Origin: Stereocaulon alpinum
Lineage: Eukaryota; Ascomycota; Lecanoromycetes; Lecanorales; Stereocaulaceae
NCBI GenBank assembly: GCA_018257865.1
Contig: JAEUBA010000002.1
Location: forward strand, 930,001 to 994,000
DNA length: 64,000 bases
Reading direction: 5' to 3'
Positions 23,508-34,954 of the stretch are shown here, piece after piece. The position numbers and the translations under genes are program-made. Position 1 is the stretch's first letter. Every line of letters begins with the position of its first letter. The notes below the pieces were generated by a model. The model was given only the letters and a program-made list of their open reading frames with translations, did not search any database and was not told the origin of the DNA.

Positions 23508-25360
23508 ATGGGAATTTTGAAAGGTTATTTGCATTTCATTCAGACGACGATACCATGGGAGGTTTTCGGAGTCTTGGCTACGCAAGGGCTGCTGTACATA
23601 GATACTCGTCGAAAAGTAATCACCCATAAACACTTCACACTACAAGGATCCCATCTCCAATATGTGAGATTCTCTTTCCTCAGCGATGTGTGAAGCACTG
23701 AGCATCAGCTCCATCCTCGCAGCTGACTTCAAAAATTCCCCCAGCACAATCACGAGTGAGGGATTTACCCATCTACCCTGCACATTTACATAATACCACT
23801 CCCATCCCATAACCCCACCTCACACCCCAACCCCATGCAACCAGCATCCTCCCAAACAGTGAAAAACGAAGGAAGCATCAATGCCGCATTACCGGATCCA
23901 GAACATGATCAGGAAGGATCAATAACGACTAGGGTACCGTAGGGTTGGGAGCTACCATCTACCAGGGTGAGAAGCTAGTACATAAGAGGTAAATAAACAG
24001 TGCCATGGACAAGAGCCGGGACCCTTGGGTAGTGGTATAAGGTAAGGCAAGGTAAGGTAAGGATTGGGAGCTAAGGTAGGAAAGGCGGCAACCGTCAAGG
24101 TTCACGTGGGAGGCTACGTACGCATGGAGACTACGGAGCTCGGCATGTGGATCGAGAACTAACGTAAGGGACGCCTCGAGTCTTGAGGTTCGAGGCTTTA
24201 GAGTTGGGTGTTTGAAACAAGGTGGGAAATTGGTAGGATTACGCTATGGTTTGGGGACCTTGGGTGGGGGAATAAATAATAGGGTAAGGTAGATAGTAGG
24301 ACGAGGCCATGGCTTGGGGTCCTTGGTTGGTGGAAATTGCCGGCTTGGTTTGGTCTTGGGTATAAGGCTTTCAACTTTGGATAGTGGTGTTGGAGCTGGG
24401 GTCTGATAAAGATCTGAACAGGATTTGAAAGGGTCAAAAATAGGCTAGGATAGCCTTGAAGATGGTCGATATACGTAGCTAGTGCGTTATCTGGATTGGG
24501 ACGTTGGATCAGCGACGACGCTAAAGCCTAACTCTCGCCATGAGCTTGGTTGCCAAGGTTTGAGCTCTTCTATATAGCTTTGTTGTTGATTCGCAGCTTG
24601 TAGGTCTCTTGAAAGTCCAGAAGCGCAGACCCTTGCTGTTACAGATGTGCAGGATCGCAGCTTCTCCGGTTAACGGTTGCACTGGTATCCTGCTCATCGC
24701 TCTGTGAATACCAGGGTCTGAGCTCAAAGCTCAAAGCTCTCAGCTCTGAACGCTGACCTTTCGTTACCAAGAAGACCTAAGCTCTCTGGAAAGCTGTCTT
24801 GCCAGGGTGCAACCCCTTCATTTGATCACTTTTCGATGTTTCTTGCTCTACAAAACAATGTTCCTGGCACTTTCCGGCTTCAAATTCCCCTCAAGAACCT
24901 GGGTTCCAGCGTCTTGTTTTGCTCGAGTACCAGGATCTTTGCTCCTCCTTGTCGTCCATAGCCATCAGCCCAGCTTCTTGGTAAGATCTTATTGCTAGCA
25001 TCCAGCTCCTTTCACCCTTTAATTGGCAGGATTCCAGCTCCTTGATATTGCGCTGCTAATGGCGTTTCGCTTCCACGCTCTGATTAATGGCCAGAGTCTG
25101 GGCTCCTCGCGGTGGTTGATTGCCAGGCTCCTAGCCGTTCGCTTTCGTTCATTCCGACGTCAATGCAATTTGCGGTGATAAAGAAGCAGCTTGAGAAATC
25201 CTAGAGTTGAGTTTGAGCTCAGCGTTCAAAGATAGCATACTCGCGTCAGCGCAGAAATCACTGAGGAAGTAATGATCCATGAGTCGTGAAGTGCTCTAGA
25301 GATCCTTGTATCCAGCGCCATCGCTATACCCAAGTAAAACGATTTCAGAATTCCAACATA
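23508..25360. other. Intergenic with GGTAAG runs and degenerate short repeats
   Basis: No gene is seen in 1.85 kb. Around 24040-24065 the hexamer-like unit AAGGTAAGG is repeated in tandem. Between about 24540 and 25150 a degenerate motif close to GCCAGGRTCYAGCTCCTT recurs roughly every 30-60 bp in the plus direction. Confidence 0.5.
24540..25150 (+). repeat. Degenerate interspersed motif (CCAGGrTCy-AGCTCCTT-like)
   Basis: Related words appear near 24551 (GCCAAGGTTTGAGCTCTTC), 24709 (ACCAGGGTCTGAGCTC), 24802 (GCCAGGGTGCAACCCC), 24933 (ACCAGGATCTTTGCTCCTCC), 25000 (CATCCAGCTCCTTTC), 25029 (ATTCCAGCTCCTTG), 25090 (GCCAGAGTCTGGGCTCCTCG) and 25121 (GCCAGGCTCCTAGC). Spacing is irregular, so this is a decayed repeat or a composition effect rather than a clean tandem array. 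Confidence 0.4.
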
Positions 25361-26272
25361 TCAAGCAGCAGGTCCCACACCCCTCAACAGCACAACCGTA
25401 TTTCCACTGACACACACATCTCCCACCTTCTCCCCGAATTCCAGCAACCTTCCCATTTCGACATGAAACACTCTCAGCCTCTCCTCCTCTCCACCACCTC
25501 TGTTGTTGACATTCTCCACCTGAAGAGCTTTCGCAGCAGCATCCAATAAACGTCCTACACTCCACTCCTTATTGAAGAAGCAATCGCCCTTTGGTAGCTT
25601 GCTGCTTGTTGTATTCGCCTCAGCTTCTACGTATAGATATATTCGCTTTTCAGCTGGGATCTTTGCGTCGCCTTTTGCTGACTTCTTGAGTGCGTTTACT
25701 GCGAGTATTCGACTCGCTGCTGTAGATGGTTTCGGCTTTGGTAGCACAGCCGCTTGTTTCTCTTTTCCCCAGACTCGCAGTCGACTAAGCGCAGCTTTCG
25801 CCTTCTCAGCTTGTGTGGGACCTGAGGATTGTCGTGCCCCTATAGGTATGAGCGTAGAGCAGGCATGATCCTCCTTCAAACGATGCTTTAGGCAGTATTG
25901 TCGATTACACGTCGGACACCCAACGCCCACAGAGCTCAACGTATTGATATAAGTCTTGCAGCTTGGGTGTGAGCATTGCGATGCCGTCAGCAGCGTTGGC
26001 TTGCCCGGTAGATTCGTATTCGTAGTAGGTGACAGCGCCTGAGCTTTCCGCCTCGCAGCAGCCCATTCGCCTGCCCGAGGGCATTTGTGGCCGGACTCGG
26101 TACGGTGCTCGAGACAGTAGGTTCCTTTGCAGGATTCGCAGCGGAATGGGAGGAAGTCGAGTTGGTTGCAGTAGTTATATTGGCAGTGAGAGCCTATAGC
26201 GTCGAGATCTTTGTCCATGGTCGTGAAGGTTTGCGATTCCGCTGGTGGTGGGAAGGTGGATGTAGAAGCCAT
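25361..26272 (-). CDS. CUZ1: AN1-type zinc-finger protein with C-terminal ubiquitin-like region (Cuz1-like)
   Basis: A single exon of 303 residues. Two AN1-type fingers are visible. The first is about residues 30-65 (CQYNYCNQLDFLPFRCESCKGTYCLEHRTESGHKC). The second is about residues 99-140 (CSHPSCKTYINTLSSVGVGCPTCNRQYCLKHRLKEDHAC). The C-terminal part from about residue 215 (KRIYLYVEAEANTTSSKLPKG) resembles the ubiquitin-like fold of yeast Cuz1, which links Cdc48 and the proteasome and protects against arsenite. Yeast Cuz1 has 274 residues. A long Ala/Lys-rich linker separates the fingers and the C-terminal part. The gene is divergent from the phosphopantetheinyl transferase gene, with 510 bp between starts. 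Family is secure; one-to-one orthology is likely but not proven. Confidence 0.87.
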   Translation of the reverse strand: MASTSTFPPPAESQTFTTMDKDLDAIGSHCQYNYCNQLDFLPFRCESCKGTYCLEHRTESGHKCPRAGEWAAARRKAQALSPTTNTNLPGKPTLLTASQCSHPSCKTYINTLSSVGVGCPTCNRQYCLKHRLKEDHACSTLIPIGARQSSGPTQAEKAKAALSRLRVWGKEKQAAVLPKPKPSTAASRILAVNALKKSAKGDAKIPAEKRIYLYVEAEANTTSSKLPKGDCFFNKEWSVGRLLDAAAKALQVENVNNRGGGEEERLRVFHVEMGRLLEFGEKVGDVCVSGNTVVLLRGVGPAA

Positions 26273-26782
26273 GATGGGCGATTTGTAGAGATATCTAATG
26301 GGTATGCAGTCGCCGCCGTTTCAGGCAGCGTGGGTTCGTCAGCTTGTGGCCATGGGCTGGCAGACGGAGCATTTGGTAAGCGCAGCCTCGAATGTACGAG
26401 AAGGCGTTATAATAGGGCTAAGCCCTACCAGAAGCGTTTCGTTACTCAGGAAGCAACAAAGGGGGGGGGGTCGGAGATCACGTCCCTCATCATGCTACTT
26501 ACCATCGCTATCATGCAACTCTATTCTATCACGTGGGCTACACTCTGTTGAGTGAGACTGCAACAACCTGTTCCATTGGAGATATTTCAGGCTTTGGGAG
26601 TCGTACAATGTTCGTTGGATGTACTAACTATTCCGTCTGAGATTTGATAACTGTCACTTCTTGTGTAGAGATAAAGTTGCACTTTTCTCTCCTGTGACAA
26701 AGGCGACGAGTATTACTATGTGTCTGGAAAATTACGGATTTCTGCACACCAGAGAGACCCAGCGTTAGATATCCATACTATC
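26273..26782. promoter_or_regulatory. Divergent promoter region of CUZ1-like and AcpS-type genes
   Basis: This 510-bp interval lies between two oppositely directed starts. A run of ten G occurs at about 26461-26470. An ATCACGTGG-type E-box (CACGTG) lies near 26529-26534. Confidence 0.4.
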
Positions 26783-27874
26783 ATGTCACCCAGACCGTTT
26801 CCTTTCCAGCTTGGCGTTGGAATTGATATATGTCGGATAGCGCGCGTTGCAGCACTACTACGGCAAGAAAGTACCCGAAACCGCTGGGCTCGGCGAGTGT
26901 TCACACGCATTGAGTGGATGGCGCTCTGCAGGAGGTTTGAACGGGTTCATCAACTTCAAGCAGGGAAATCTGTTCGGCAAGCAGCCAAGGACGAAAGTCA
27001 TGAAGCTTCGGTACGCAGGAAGACTGCCGGAGAGGACCTGTGGATGCTGCCAAAGCTCCCTAACTTATCATCCATCATCGAAGATCCAGAGGCGTATTCA
27101 TCGGCTGTCAATGATGCGAGGTCACCAATTGGATCGTTAGCACGTCATCTTGCGGGAAGGTTGGCATTTCCCGCCATTGTGTAACCATCACTGCCTATCT
27201 AATTCTTCATTCATAGATGGGCGGCCAAAGAAGCAGCAATCAAAGCGCATCGCCATCGGCAACTGTCAATGCAAGATATTTCTATCGTTTTACCAACACA
27301 ACATTCCAACCCTTTACCTGGTGTAAACAAGGTCGTGGCGCTCATTGAGCCATTTTGCGATACTGTCCGCTTGAGTGAACGCGTTGCCGGTCTGAGAGGG
27401 TTGCGCGGCTTTCATATTCAAAGTCAGGGGTTGCCCAAAAGTGGCTCAGTTCATGACGCTGAGATGAGTGAGGAGCTGCAGCATCAAGATCAGCAGACGT
27501 GGACCACCAAAAGAAGGCACTTTGACAGACGAACAAAAGTCAACGAATCTGACAGGCAAGTCGCGGAGATCAACATCAGCCATGATGGTGATTACGCCGT
27601 TGCTATTTGCATGGCCTTCGATCCTCCAGGTGTTCAAACACGTGTACAAATCTTGAGCGACAACGGTAGAGGTAATCCAAAACATGAGCCGCAATGGGGT
27701 GATGAGGGATGGTTTGATCCTCATCAGGAGAAGGTCGTGGAAGACATGCGAATGGCTGATCTGGTGGAGGAGTCGGAGGATGACAACGACCCTGAGGCTT
27801 TCAAGAAAGCATTCACATTGGCATTTGTGGACAGCGAGAAGGACGGTCATCGAAGGCTACCGCCCTTACCATGA
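26783..27874 (+). CDS. PPT2: 4'-phosphopantetheinyl transferase, AcpS type (mitochondrial Ppt2-like)
   Basis: Two exons (26783-27159 and 27217-27874) join in phase to 344 residues. The AcpS signature is split by a long fungal insert: GVGIDICRIARVAALL with the Mg2+-binding Asp near residue 16, RRVFTRIEW, then RWAAKEAAIKAHRHR restored exactly by removal of the 57-nt intron, and finally EINISHDGDYAVAICMAF. These enzymes move phosphopantetheine from CoA to acyl carrier protein. Short stand-alone AcpS-type enzymes in fungi, such as Ppt2, act on mitochondrial ACP. A charged C-terminal extension (DLVEESEDDNDPEAF) is specific to filamentous fungi. The start was set at the first in-frame ATG. The donor GTTGGC is non-consensus but required. 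Confidence 0.87.
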
Positions 27875-28224
27875 CAAAGCTTTGAAAACATTCGGGACTC
27901 GCCAAAGCTGAGGACTATCAAGAATCCACGTCAATCCACGTCAAATTGATACGCACCATCGTGGATATCCATCTTCGACCTCATATACGATGACTACCTG
28001 TTGTACTTTGCTCCCGTGTATATTTCAGAAGATGTACAATGCTGAGGATAGAAAGGTCTGTCGGAAATCCGACTGTTGTAAATCTATTATAGAAGCCACT
28101 TCAATCCCCCACAAAAGTTACTCCGAAGTGAACCCGACGCCATTAGATTTCACAATTTCCAGGGAACAATGGCTTTGTTTTGTTACACTATAATTAGATT
28201 TAGGGGGAAAGTTATCGACATAAC

Positions 28225-28362
28225 GGGGTGTTGGCGCAATGGTAGCGCGTGTCTCTCCTATCAATTGAAGACACAAAGACAAGGTTGAGGTTTGTTCACA
28301 AAAATCAATTTTGATTTACAATTATACTTACATCGCCCAGGGTTCGAGTCCCTTGCACCTCG
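28225..28362 (+). tRNA. tRNA-Arg(CCT), interrupted by extra sequence
   Basis: Acceptor stem GGGGTGT (28225-28231) pairs with GCACCTC (28355-28361). The D arm is GCGC/GCGC (28234-28248). The T arm is CAGGG-TTCGAGT-CCCTT (28338-28354). The A box (TGGCGCAATGG) and B box (GGTTCGAGTCC) match RNA polymerase III consensus. The anticodon stem TGTCT (28250-28254) and loop CTCCTA give anticodon CCT. A perfect 3' stem AGACA lies at 28269-28273, which implies a 7-nt intron (28261-28267) at the normal 37/38 place. Then 59 nt (28274-28332) that fit no tRNA part precede the variable loop TCGCC (28333-28337). Alternatively the intron is 69 nt and the 3' stem is TTACA, which pairs in only three of five positions. 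Confidence 0.62.
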
Positions 28363-28695
28363 CCACTTATTTTTTGGAGTCTTAGGTCAGTGCAACTGCT
28401 GTGCAGCCTTTGAAAAGAACACATAAAGTTCTTACATTTCAACGAAGAGTAATTGGCGCCCCCATGACTCCTACATATGCATCTTGTCACAATGTCTCGG
28501 ATATTCTGTGTCTCCCGTCACTTTTCGATGAAAATTCATTCATGATCCACTTGTTTTATAAAAATTCGTCAATAGACCCTCTCGTGACCAGATTTCAACC
28601 CTTCGCTGCTAGAACACTAAAAATAACCTGCATTGTCTCTCGCGGAGCCCTCTTTATCGGTGTGATACAGCTGGGAAGCGAGGATACCATAGACT

Positions 28696-29714
28696 ATGCC
28701 GTTTTCTCACCATAGTCACTCTGGCGAGTTCTGCGGTCATGGCAAGGATACCGTGGAAGAGATCGTCCAAACCGCGATTGGAAAGAAATTCCAGATCTAC
28801 GCTTTGACCGAGCACATGCCTCGAGAGGAACAGGACCTGTATCCTGAAGAAGTACTTCAGTTCCTTCTGCCCGAATGATTTCAGACTTACGGAACCCATA
28901 GATCAAGTCGGCCCACACTACAGCTACACTCTCCAAGCAATTCCATGATTACTACTACGAAGCGTTACGACTCCAAAAGGCCTACGCTCCAGCAATCAAG
29001 CTCCTCATTGGCATGGAAATTGACTGGATAAGACCATCTTCGAGACAGATCATTGAAACTCTATTGAGCAAGTATCATTTTGATCTCTTCGTTGGTTCTG
29101 TACATCATGTCCATACCATTCCAATTGACTATGACCGGAAACTCTATCTCGAGGCACGAGAAAAGGCCGGCGGTACAGATGGGAGACTCTTTGAAGACTA
29201 CTTTGATTTGCAGTGGGAGATGTTACAGGCTTTGAAGCCGCCTGTTGTTGGCCATTTCGACCTAATCCGCCTAATGAGTGATGACAAGGATGTGAGGCTC
29301 TCGCAATGGCATGGCGTGTGGCAAAAGATTCTCAGGAATCTAAATACTATTGCCGAGTATGGAGGCGTTGTCGAGCTGAATTCGGCGGCTTTGCGGAAGG
29401 GGATGAAGGAGCCGTATCCTGCCGCGGAAATCTGCAAGGTTCGTTGAGCAGGCCTTGGATATCTCTTCATACCGTTGACACAATTGCAGGAATTCCTTGC
29501 TATGGGAGGTAACTTCACATTGTCAGACGATAGCCATGGCAAGGATCAGGTTGGCACGAATTATGGGAAACTTCTGGACTTTGTTGAAGTAAATGGCCTC
29601 TCTACGCTGATCTACTTCGAGAAGGATATTGCCACTAGGGATGACCGTTTCCCGGGTGTTTCTACAAAACCGGTGACCTTAATGAACATCAAGGAACACC
29701 CATTCTATTTTTGA
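28696..29714 (+). CDS. HIS2: Histidinol-phosphatase, PHP family
   Basis: Three exons (28696-28851, 28902-29438, 29490-29714), all phase 0, give 305 residues. The PHP metal site is visible: HHSHSGEFCGHG near the start, TEHMPREEQDLYPEE, GMEIDWI, FVGSVHHVHTIPIDYD, VGHFDLIRLMS, VELNSAALRKG and TLSDDSHG near the C-terminus. The enzyme removes phosphate from L-histidinol phosphate, the step before histidinol dehydrogenase in histidine synthesis, in the cytosol. The length is normal for fungal His2. The second intron has donor GTTCGT but is needed to join AEICK to EFLAMGGNF. It lies 333 bp downstream of the tRNA gene. Confidence 0.93.
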
Positions 29715-31523
29715 ATGGATCGTCAGGAGAGCAGCGGAGACTCTTAGACTAAGGGAGCCTCATGTCTGACCCCTCACCTGTATATCCGGAGTTATGTTCT
29801 ATTGCCGATGGCAAGGGTCTTCCCAGAGCTGAAGAGGCAAGCCCAAGCTTGGCCCGTCTGCTCTGCTTTGACAGGCCCAGGTACCCGAAGCTATCTCTCA
29901 ATCAAGCCATGCAGTCCGAAACTTCTTCTTCACCCCACACTTGTATCTTCTTTAGGACGCATGTCTGAGGCAGCTTGACACGTCGCAGGTCCACATGCAG
30001 GCTCAGAAAGAAGACCAAGCGTCTGATAAGAAGACATCGTTCATAGCAGTCGCCAGTAGCGTGGGGAAAGTCTGTAAATTTTACCGACGTCTCAGATTGT
30101 GGTAGCGAATCAAGTATCATGTACATGGCAGCATCCGTGAGCCACTGCTCCACTGTGGATTTTCGTTGAGTAACATGTTAATCTACATTAATCTGCAACC
30201 TGCCATATTCAAACGGTCTCCGCAGGCAGGATCTGATCAAGGAACTGATCCCTGCAGACGCACAAGTGGCACCTGCAGTGCAGATGGGCCTGCATAAACA
30301 GTAATACGCTTTTAGGAAGGTCCTAAAGTACTTAGTACATGCGTATCAAAGCAACATCCAGTCGTCTTTGCAGACAACCCCAATAAAGTGAATGGCACAC
30401 TGACTTTGTTGAATTGATCCCTGTCGAGGAGTCAAAGCACGTCGTAGTCGTGAGATGTCAAGGCCATGCGCAAAGGAAAAAGAAAGGAAAGGTTTGTCTC
30501 CGTGAACGAGGGTCTCCGCTGGCCATATGTAGCTGAGGGGCAAAAAGGTAAACGGCGGGCGAGGGGTTCCTGGCCAGAACAAACGATCGGAGCCAGGAAG
30601 TCTGCCCACCATCCTGGCTCCTGGCTGTCAAACTGTAGATCATGACACTGCAGACGATCACCCCTGGAACTGGACGTCGTGGGGCGGATGCACAACGAAC
30701 TCGTCGAATCCTCGGAGACAGGACCGCCTAAAAATATATTGTTCGATGCCCAATTCACAGCCACCAGAAGCGATCTCAAGTCGAAGCCATTCAGAAATGA
30801 CAAGCGTTCCGTGGGAAAGGGTTTGGCTATTTGTAAGAATCCGAGTGGCATCTAAACCTTCTTCAGCATGAATTTTCTCTAGCTGCAAAACGATGTGGGA
30901 TGTCTGCCCCCTACTCAATTAATGCTTGACTTATCTGCCATCCAATGGACCAGCTACCCTCGTCCTTGGACTCTCCGCTACAGCCTTCTCCTCATACTCC
31001 GAACACTCCAATCCACTGCCCCGGGTTCTTGACAAGACTCTAAGGCTTGCATTGAACGCAGTCGAAGATCTTGGATTCGCCTGCTCATCGAGAATTCCGT
31101 GAGGCGTGTGACGTGCTCTGTGAGTGGGCGCTCGTGTCTTCTCAAGCTCCAGTAAGAGTGCAAGTGCGAGCTCGTCATCTCCTCTTAGCCGTACCAGGAA
31201 ACTCATCTCCTGCCTCCGAGGCTGTCACCCTTCCCCACTCTGTCTCTCAGTTGCCTCAACGAGCCTCCACCCCCCACGAATAAAAACTCCGGGAATTGAA
31301 GGCATTCCAGACCAGTCAATTAGTAGCCTGTTCAATTGCCTCCCTTCAAGGATCAAGCCTCAAGTACCTTCTCAGCACATATACCACCCAATTCAGCCGC
31401 CCTCGGGACGAGAAATTCACTGGTACCCTTAAACTTTACTTTTGCCTGACTAGACCTGCACTCTACAACAACACACCATTCCTGCGACCCGTACTTAGCG
31501 ATCACGCCAGCCTCACTAGCACA
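29715..31523. other. Intergenic, no supported gene
   Basis: About 1.8 kb with frames up to 139 codons on the minus strand (30432-30851) but no recognisable domains and no consistent exon structure. The part after about 31260 is the CT-rich leader of the FKBP gene. Confidence 0.4.
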
Positions 31524-32437
31524 ATGGGAGTCACCAAAAAAGTCGTCAAGGAGGGCAATGGCACCGACTGGCCCAAGAAAGGAGATGATGTCACCATTGA
31601 GTATACGGGCAACCTCTACGATGAGAGCAAGGGCTCCGAAAATGACTACAGGGGCAAGCAGTATGTACACAACAACATCGACAGCCGGCACACTATCAAA
31701 TGAGACTTCGGACTGATCGTTAACTTTCTACGTCCAGATTCGACTCGTCCGTAGGTCGTGGAGACTTCAGGACAAAGATCGGCGTTGGCAAGGTCATCAA
31801 AGGTGTTTCTGGCTTCTATGAACCCGACGATGTGGCCATTGGTTGATGCAAGTTAGGTTGGGATGAGGGCGTCATGAATATGAGCCTAGGAGAAAAAAGT
31901 ATCTTGACTATTACCGGGTATGCCTTCATCTACACTCTGCACGTTAGACCTTCAATGTCTCTGTTTCACCCTGGACTCCGCTAATCTTCCTCAAACCAAC
32001 AGTGATTATGCTTACGGCGACCGGTAAGCCTATACTCGAAGAGCACCTACAACTCCCACACAATCCCCTCCGCAGAATGTGCTGGACCTGACATCCTTCT
32101 ACAACCTGCGAATTTTGCGAGCATTCTAGGGCTATTGACTGACGAGCATCCTTTTGGAACGACAGTGGATTCCCAAACCTTATCCCACCCCATGCTACAT
32201 TGATCTTGTGAGTGGACGTCTTTTCTACTTTTACGGATGTAACGTTGAGGCTCTGCGTTGCTGTTCACCACGTCATACCCTGCCAAACTACAGGACGGAC
32301 TGTGCACACCCTTACTTACCGTCTAGCCTCAAATACAATCCCAGAAAGACTTCCTCCATATTCACAACGCAGAGGCTAATGAATTTCTGTCCTTTAGTGA
32401 AGTCGAACTTAAAGGTATCAACGACAAGACGGCCTAA
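31524..32437 (+). CDS. FPR1: FKBP12-type peptidyl-prolyl isomerase
   Basis: Six exons (31524-31660, 31738-31802, 31857-31917, 32003-32023, 32166-32207, 32398-32437) join in phase to 121 residues. The fourth exon is 21 nt and the last is 40 nt. The FK506 pocket residues are in place: IEYTG, [43 protein letters not shown]. The loop after the first strand (YDESKGSENDYRGKQ) is longer than in yeast, as in some filamentous fungi. The enzyme catalyses cis-trans proline isomerisation and, bound to rapamycin or FK506, inhibits TOR or calcineurin. Intron 5 is 190 nt, unusual here. Because it is so fragmented, only the first exon shows as a normal open frame. Confidence 0.92.
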
Positions 32438-34954
32438 GACGACTACTCGCACGATAGTCCAGAATTCCAGCCCATACCCAAACGGCATTGTAAGATGCTC
32501 AATTTGGCGCGATATACAAATGACACGGCATGATCAATGACTTTCCTTCACGACAATGAATTCTCTATAATTCCCATTCTCAAAAGTCGACTAGCCCCTC
32601 GCGGGCTATGATAGATACAGTTCTTCTTGCTCTCAACGAGCGTCAGGCTTCAAAGCTAATGCTACGAATTTGGCACTTGCTCTCTACAGCTTCAAAGCCC
32701 GCTATGAACATCGGTTCCACTCGAACAACAAAACCTGAAGCTGACGCACGGACCTCTGCAGAACTCAAATACCCAGTGGCTCCAATCTTCATGACCGGCA
32801 ATCCTTCGTTCCCTTGATCCTTCGTCCTATGCACTGACAAAGCCAGATTTCCAACCATCATTTATTGTGCCTGAACCCTCAATCCTCAGTCCTTCTTACA
32901 AATCCCCAAACCATCCATCAATCCAAGTATTTTCTAAAGCAGCGCAAGAACCTCCAACACATTTACTATACCCGAAACCCCACATGCTACAGCTCCTTCC
33001 CCAACATTCCTTAAGCATTCCCAGAGACCCTTCCATTTCCGAGTCCTCCATCCTGCATAGTCTGTTTTGTATGCACTGCCATCTACAATCGTACTGAGAC
33101 GCCTTTCCCCAGCTAAGTTCCCTGGTACAACATCCCATCGAGGCACAGATTTCCAGTCCCTCCAACAGCACATTCCAATCCAGCACATTCAAACCCAATA
33201 CGTTCAACCCCAGCACATTCAAATCCAGCACATTCAAACCCAATACGTTCAACCCCAGCACACATCCGTCATCCTACCTCTGATTGATCGTCCCAGATGC
33301 AGTCTCCAAGACAGCTACTCTACAGACACACTCTCACTCTCCCTGGGCCTACCCACCCCACGCCTCGAAGAACCATCACCCTCTTCCCAATATTGCATTA
33401 ACCCCGGTCCCAGAGGCGAGACATGACAGACACATTACCACCAGCCAACCCAAGACAGTCTCTACACCAGACCACCTTCACCCTCTGATACACTACTCCT
33501 AAACACCACATCACCCAATGGCAGAGCCAAGTCTACATTTCTTCCCACGAGTGCATAGTCAATACAACTCGGCATGACCTATCGATCAGAGCCATAGCGA
33601 AGACTTGCCAGAAGATGTTTACTCCCAGCTCTCCCACACCAGCTCCGGTTCCGTACCCAGAACCACCAAAACCACCCATCACTCTAACCCCCCCCTTCCT
33701 CCTCCTCAACATCGATCCATCTCTCCCCCAGTCCAACTTCCCACTCACTCCAAAACTACCAAATCCACCCAGAACAATCCATCACTCAGAAACGTATATA
33801 GATTCACTATGCCAGAGATCATTATTCCCAGCTCTCCAACCCCAATTCCCCCTCTTCTACTCCCTCTCCTCCTCCCTCTCCTCCCACCCCAATTCTTACT
33901 TCTACCCCTCTTACTTCTACTTCTACCTCCCTTAATTCCCACTTCTACCTCCCCTACTTCTTCTTCTTCTCCTCCTCCTCCTCCTCCTTCTTCTGCTACT
34001 ACTCAGATACATGCAGTCACTAGAAGGAAGGTAGTAGATATAGAAGAGGAGCGTCAGTAGGACGTTAGGGACTTAGGGGTGAATGATGGATGGAAGGTGG
34101 ATAGATAACGGGATGAATAGAGAGATAAAGAGATAGTAAGGGGGAGAGGGGGAGGTTGTGGATGGAGGATGGAGGATGGAGGGATGAAAGGTGGAAAATG
34201 GGAGGTGGGCGGGAGGTAAAAGGGTGGGAGGTGAAAGGAAAAATGGCAAATGGCATGGTAGATTTCCGTAGGGGTATAGAGTAGAGTACCATAGGCGGTA
34301 GAAACAAGACGGAGGCCACGAGCAAGGCAGATACGACGAGCAGAGATAAGACAGCATCACAATAGCAATGTAGATGGGCATCGAATTATTTGAGGGCTCA
34401 TTTTGTTTGGATTAAATTATCCTATTCTAACCACCCACCCTAGTATCCACAAGACAAGGACAAGGACTAGGCCACCTCATCGCAGCCTGTTCAAAACCGC
34501 ACTACCTCTTCCCATCCCATCCTATCGATTCCATCCGCTCTCCCCTCCCCCATGACAAAAAGGAAAATAGTAGTAGTCGACGACTAGTCTCAGACGTTCA
34601 AGATGTAAGTATACACGAGAAGCCTCCCTCCCCTCCCCACTGGCCTGGCCCGTTCTCTCGCTCTGTTCAGGCTCGACTCGATTCCCTCAAGTCTATCCAG
34701 TAACCATAAAGTAACCAATCCATTCTTAATAAAGAAGCGTTATGGGGGAATATAAAGGACTTTGAAATAAAAAAGATCTATTGCAGATCCAACTCCGGAA
34801 GAAGAAGATGATGAGATGTGGTATGATGTAGTGTGATGTAGTGTGATGTGGCGAGGGGGTATGTAGCGGTGGTATGATGGTGTCGTGATGCTCTCCTCGT
34901 AAGGTATTATGTTGTTGTTGGTATATTACAGGCCTCTCTATCCAACGGAGGCTC
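32438..34954. other. Intergenic low-complexity DNA with strand-asymmetric tracts
   Basis: No gene is supported in 2.5 kb. Long pyrimidine-rich tracts occupy the plus strand around 33600-33990, and purine (GGA/GGTGG) tracts around 34075-34250. Pro/Ser-type frames in several phases reflect composition. A 15-nt minisatellite lies at 33166-33270. Confidence 0.5.
33166..33270 (+). repeat. 15-nt minisatellite in 45-nt higher-order units
   Basis: Units of 15 nt alternate between CAGCACATTCAAACC-like and CAATACGTTCAACCC-like forms. Three such units form a 45-nt block seen at 33181-33225 and again from 33226. In the plus reading this gives a QHIQ/QYVQ-type pentapeptide, and in the minus reading LNVLG/D. 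Confidence 0.75.

Noticed and set aside
30432..30851. 139-codon minus-strand frame
   Set aside because: No motif, overlapping frames in other phases, and no splice context.
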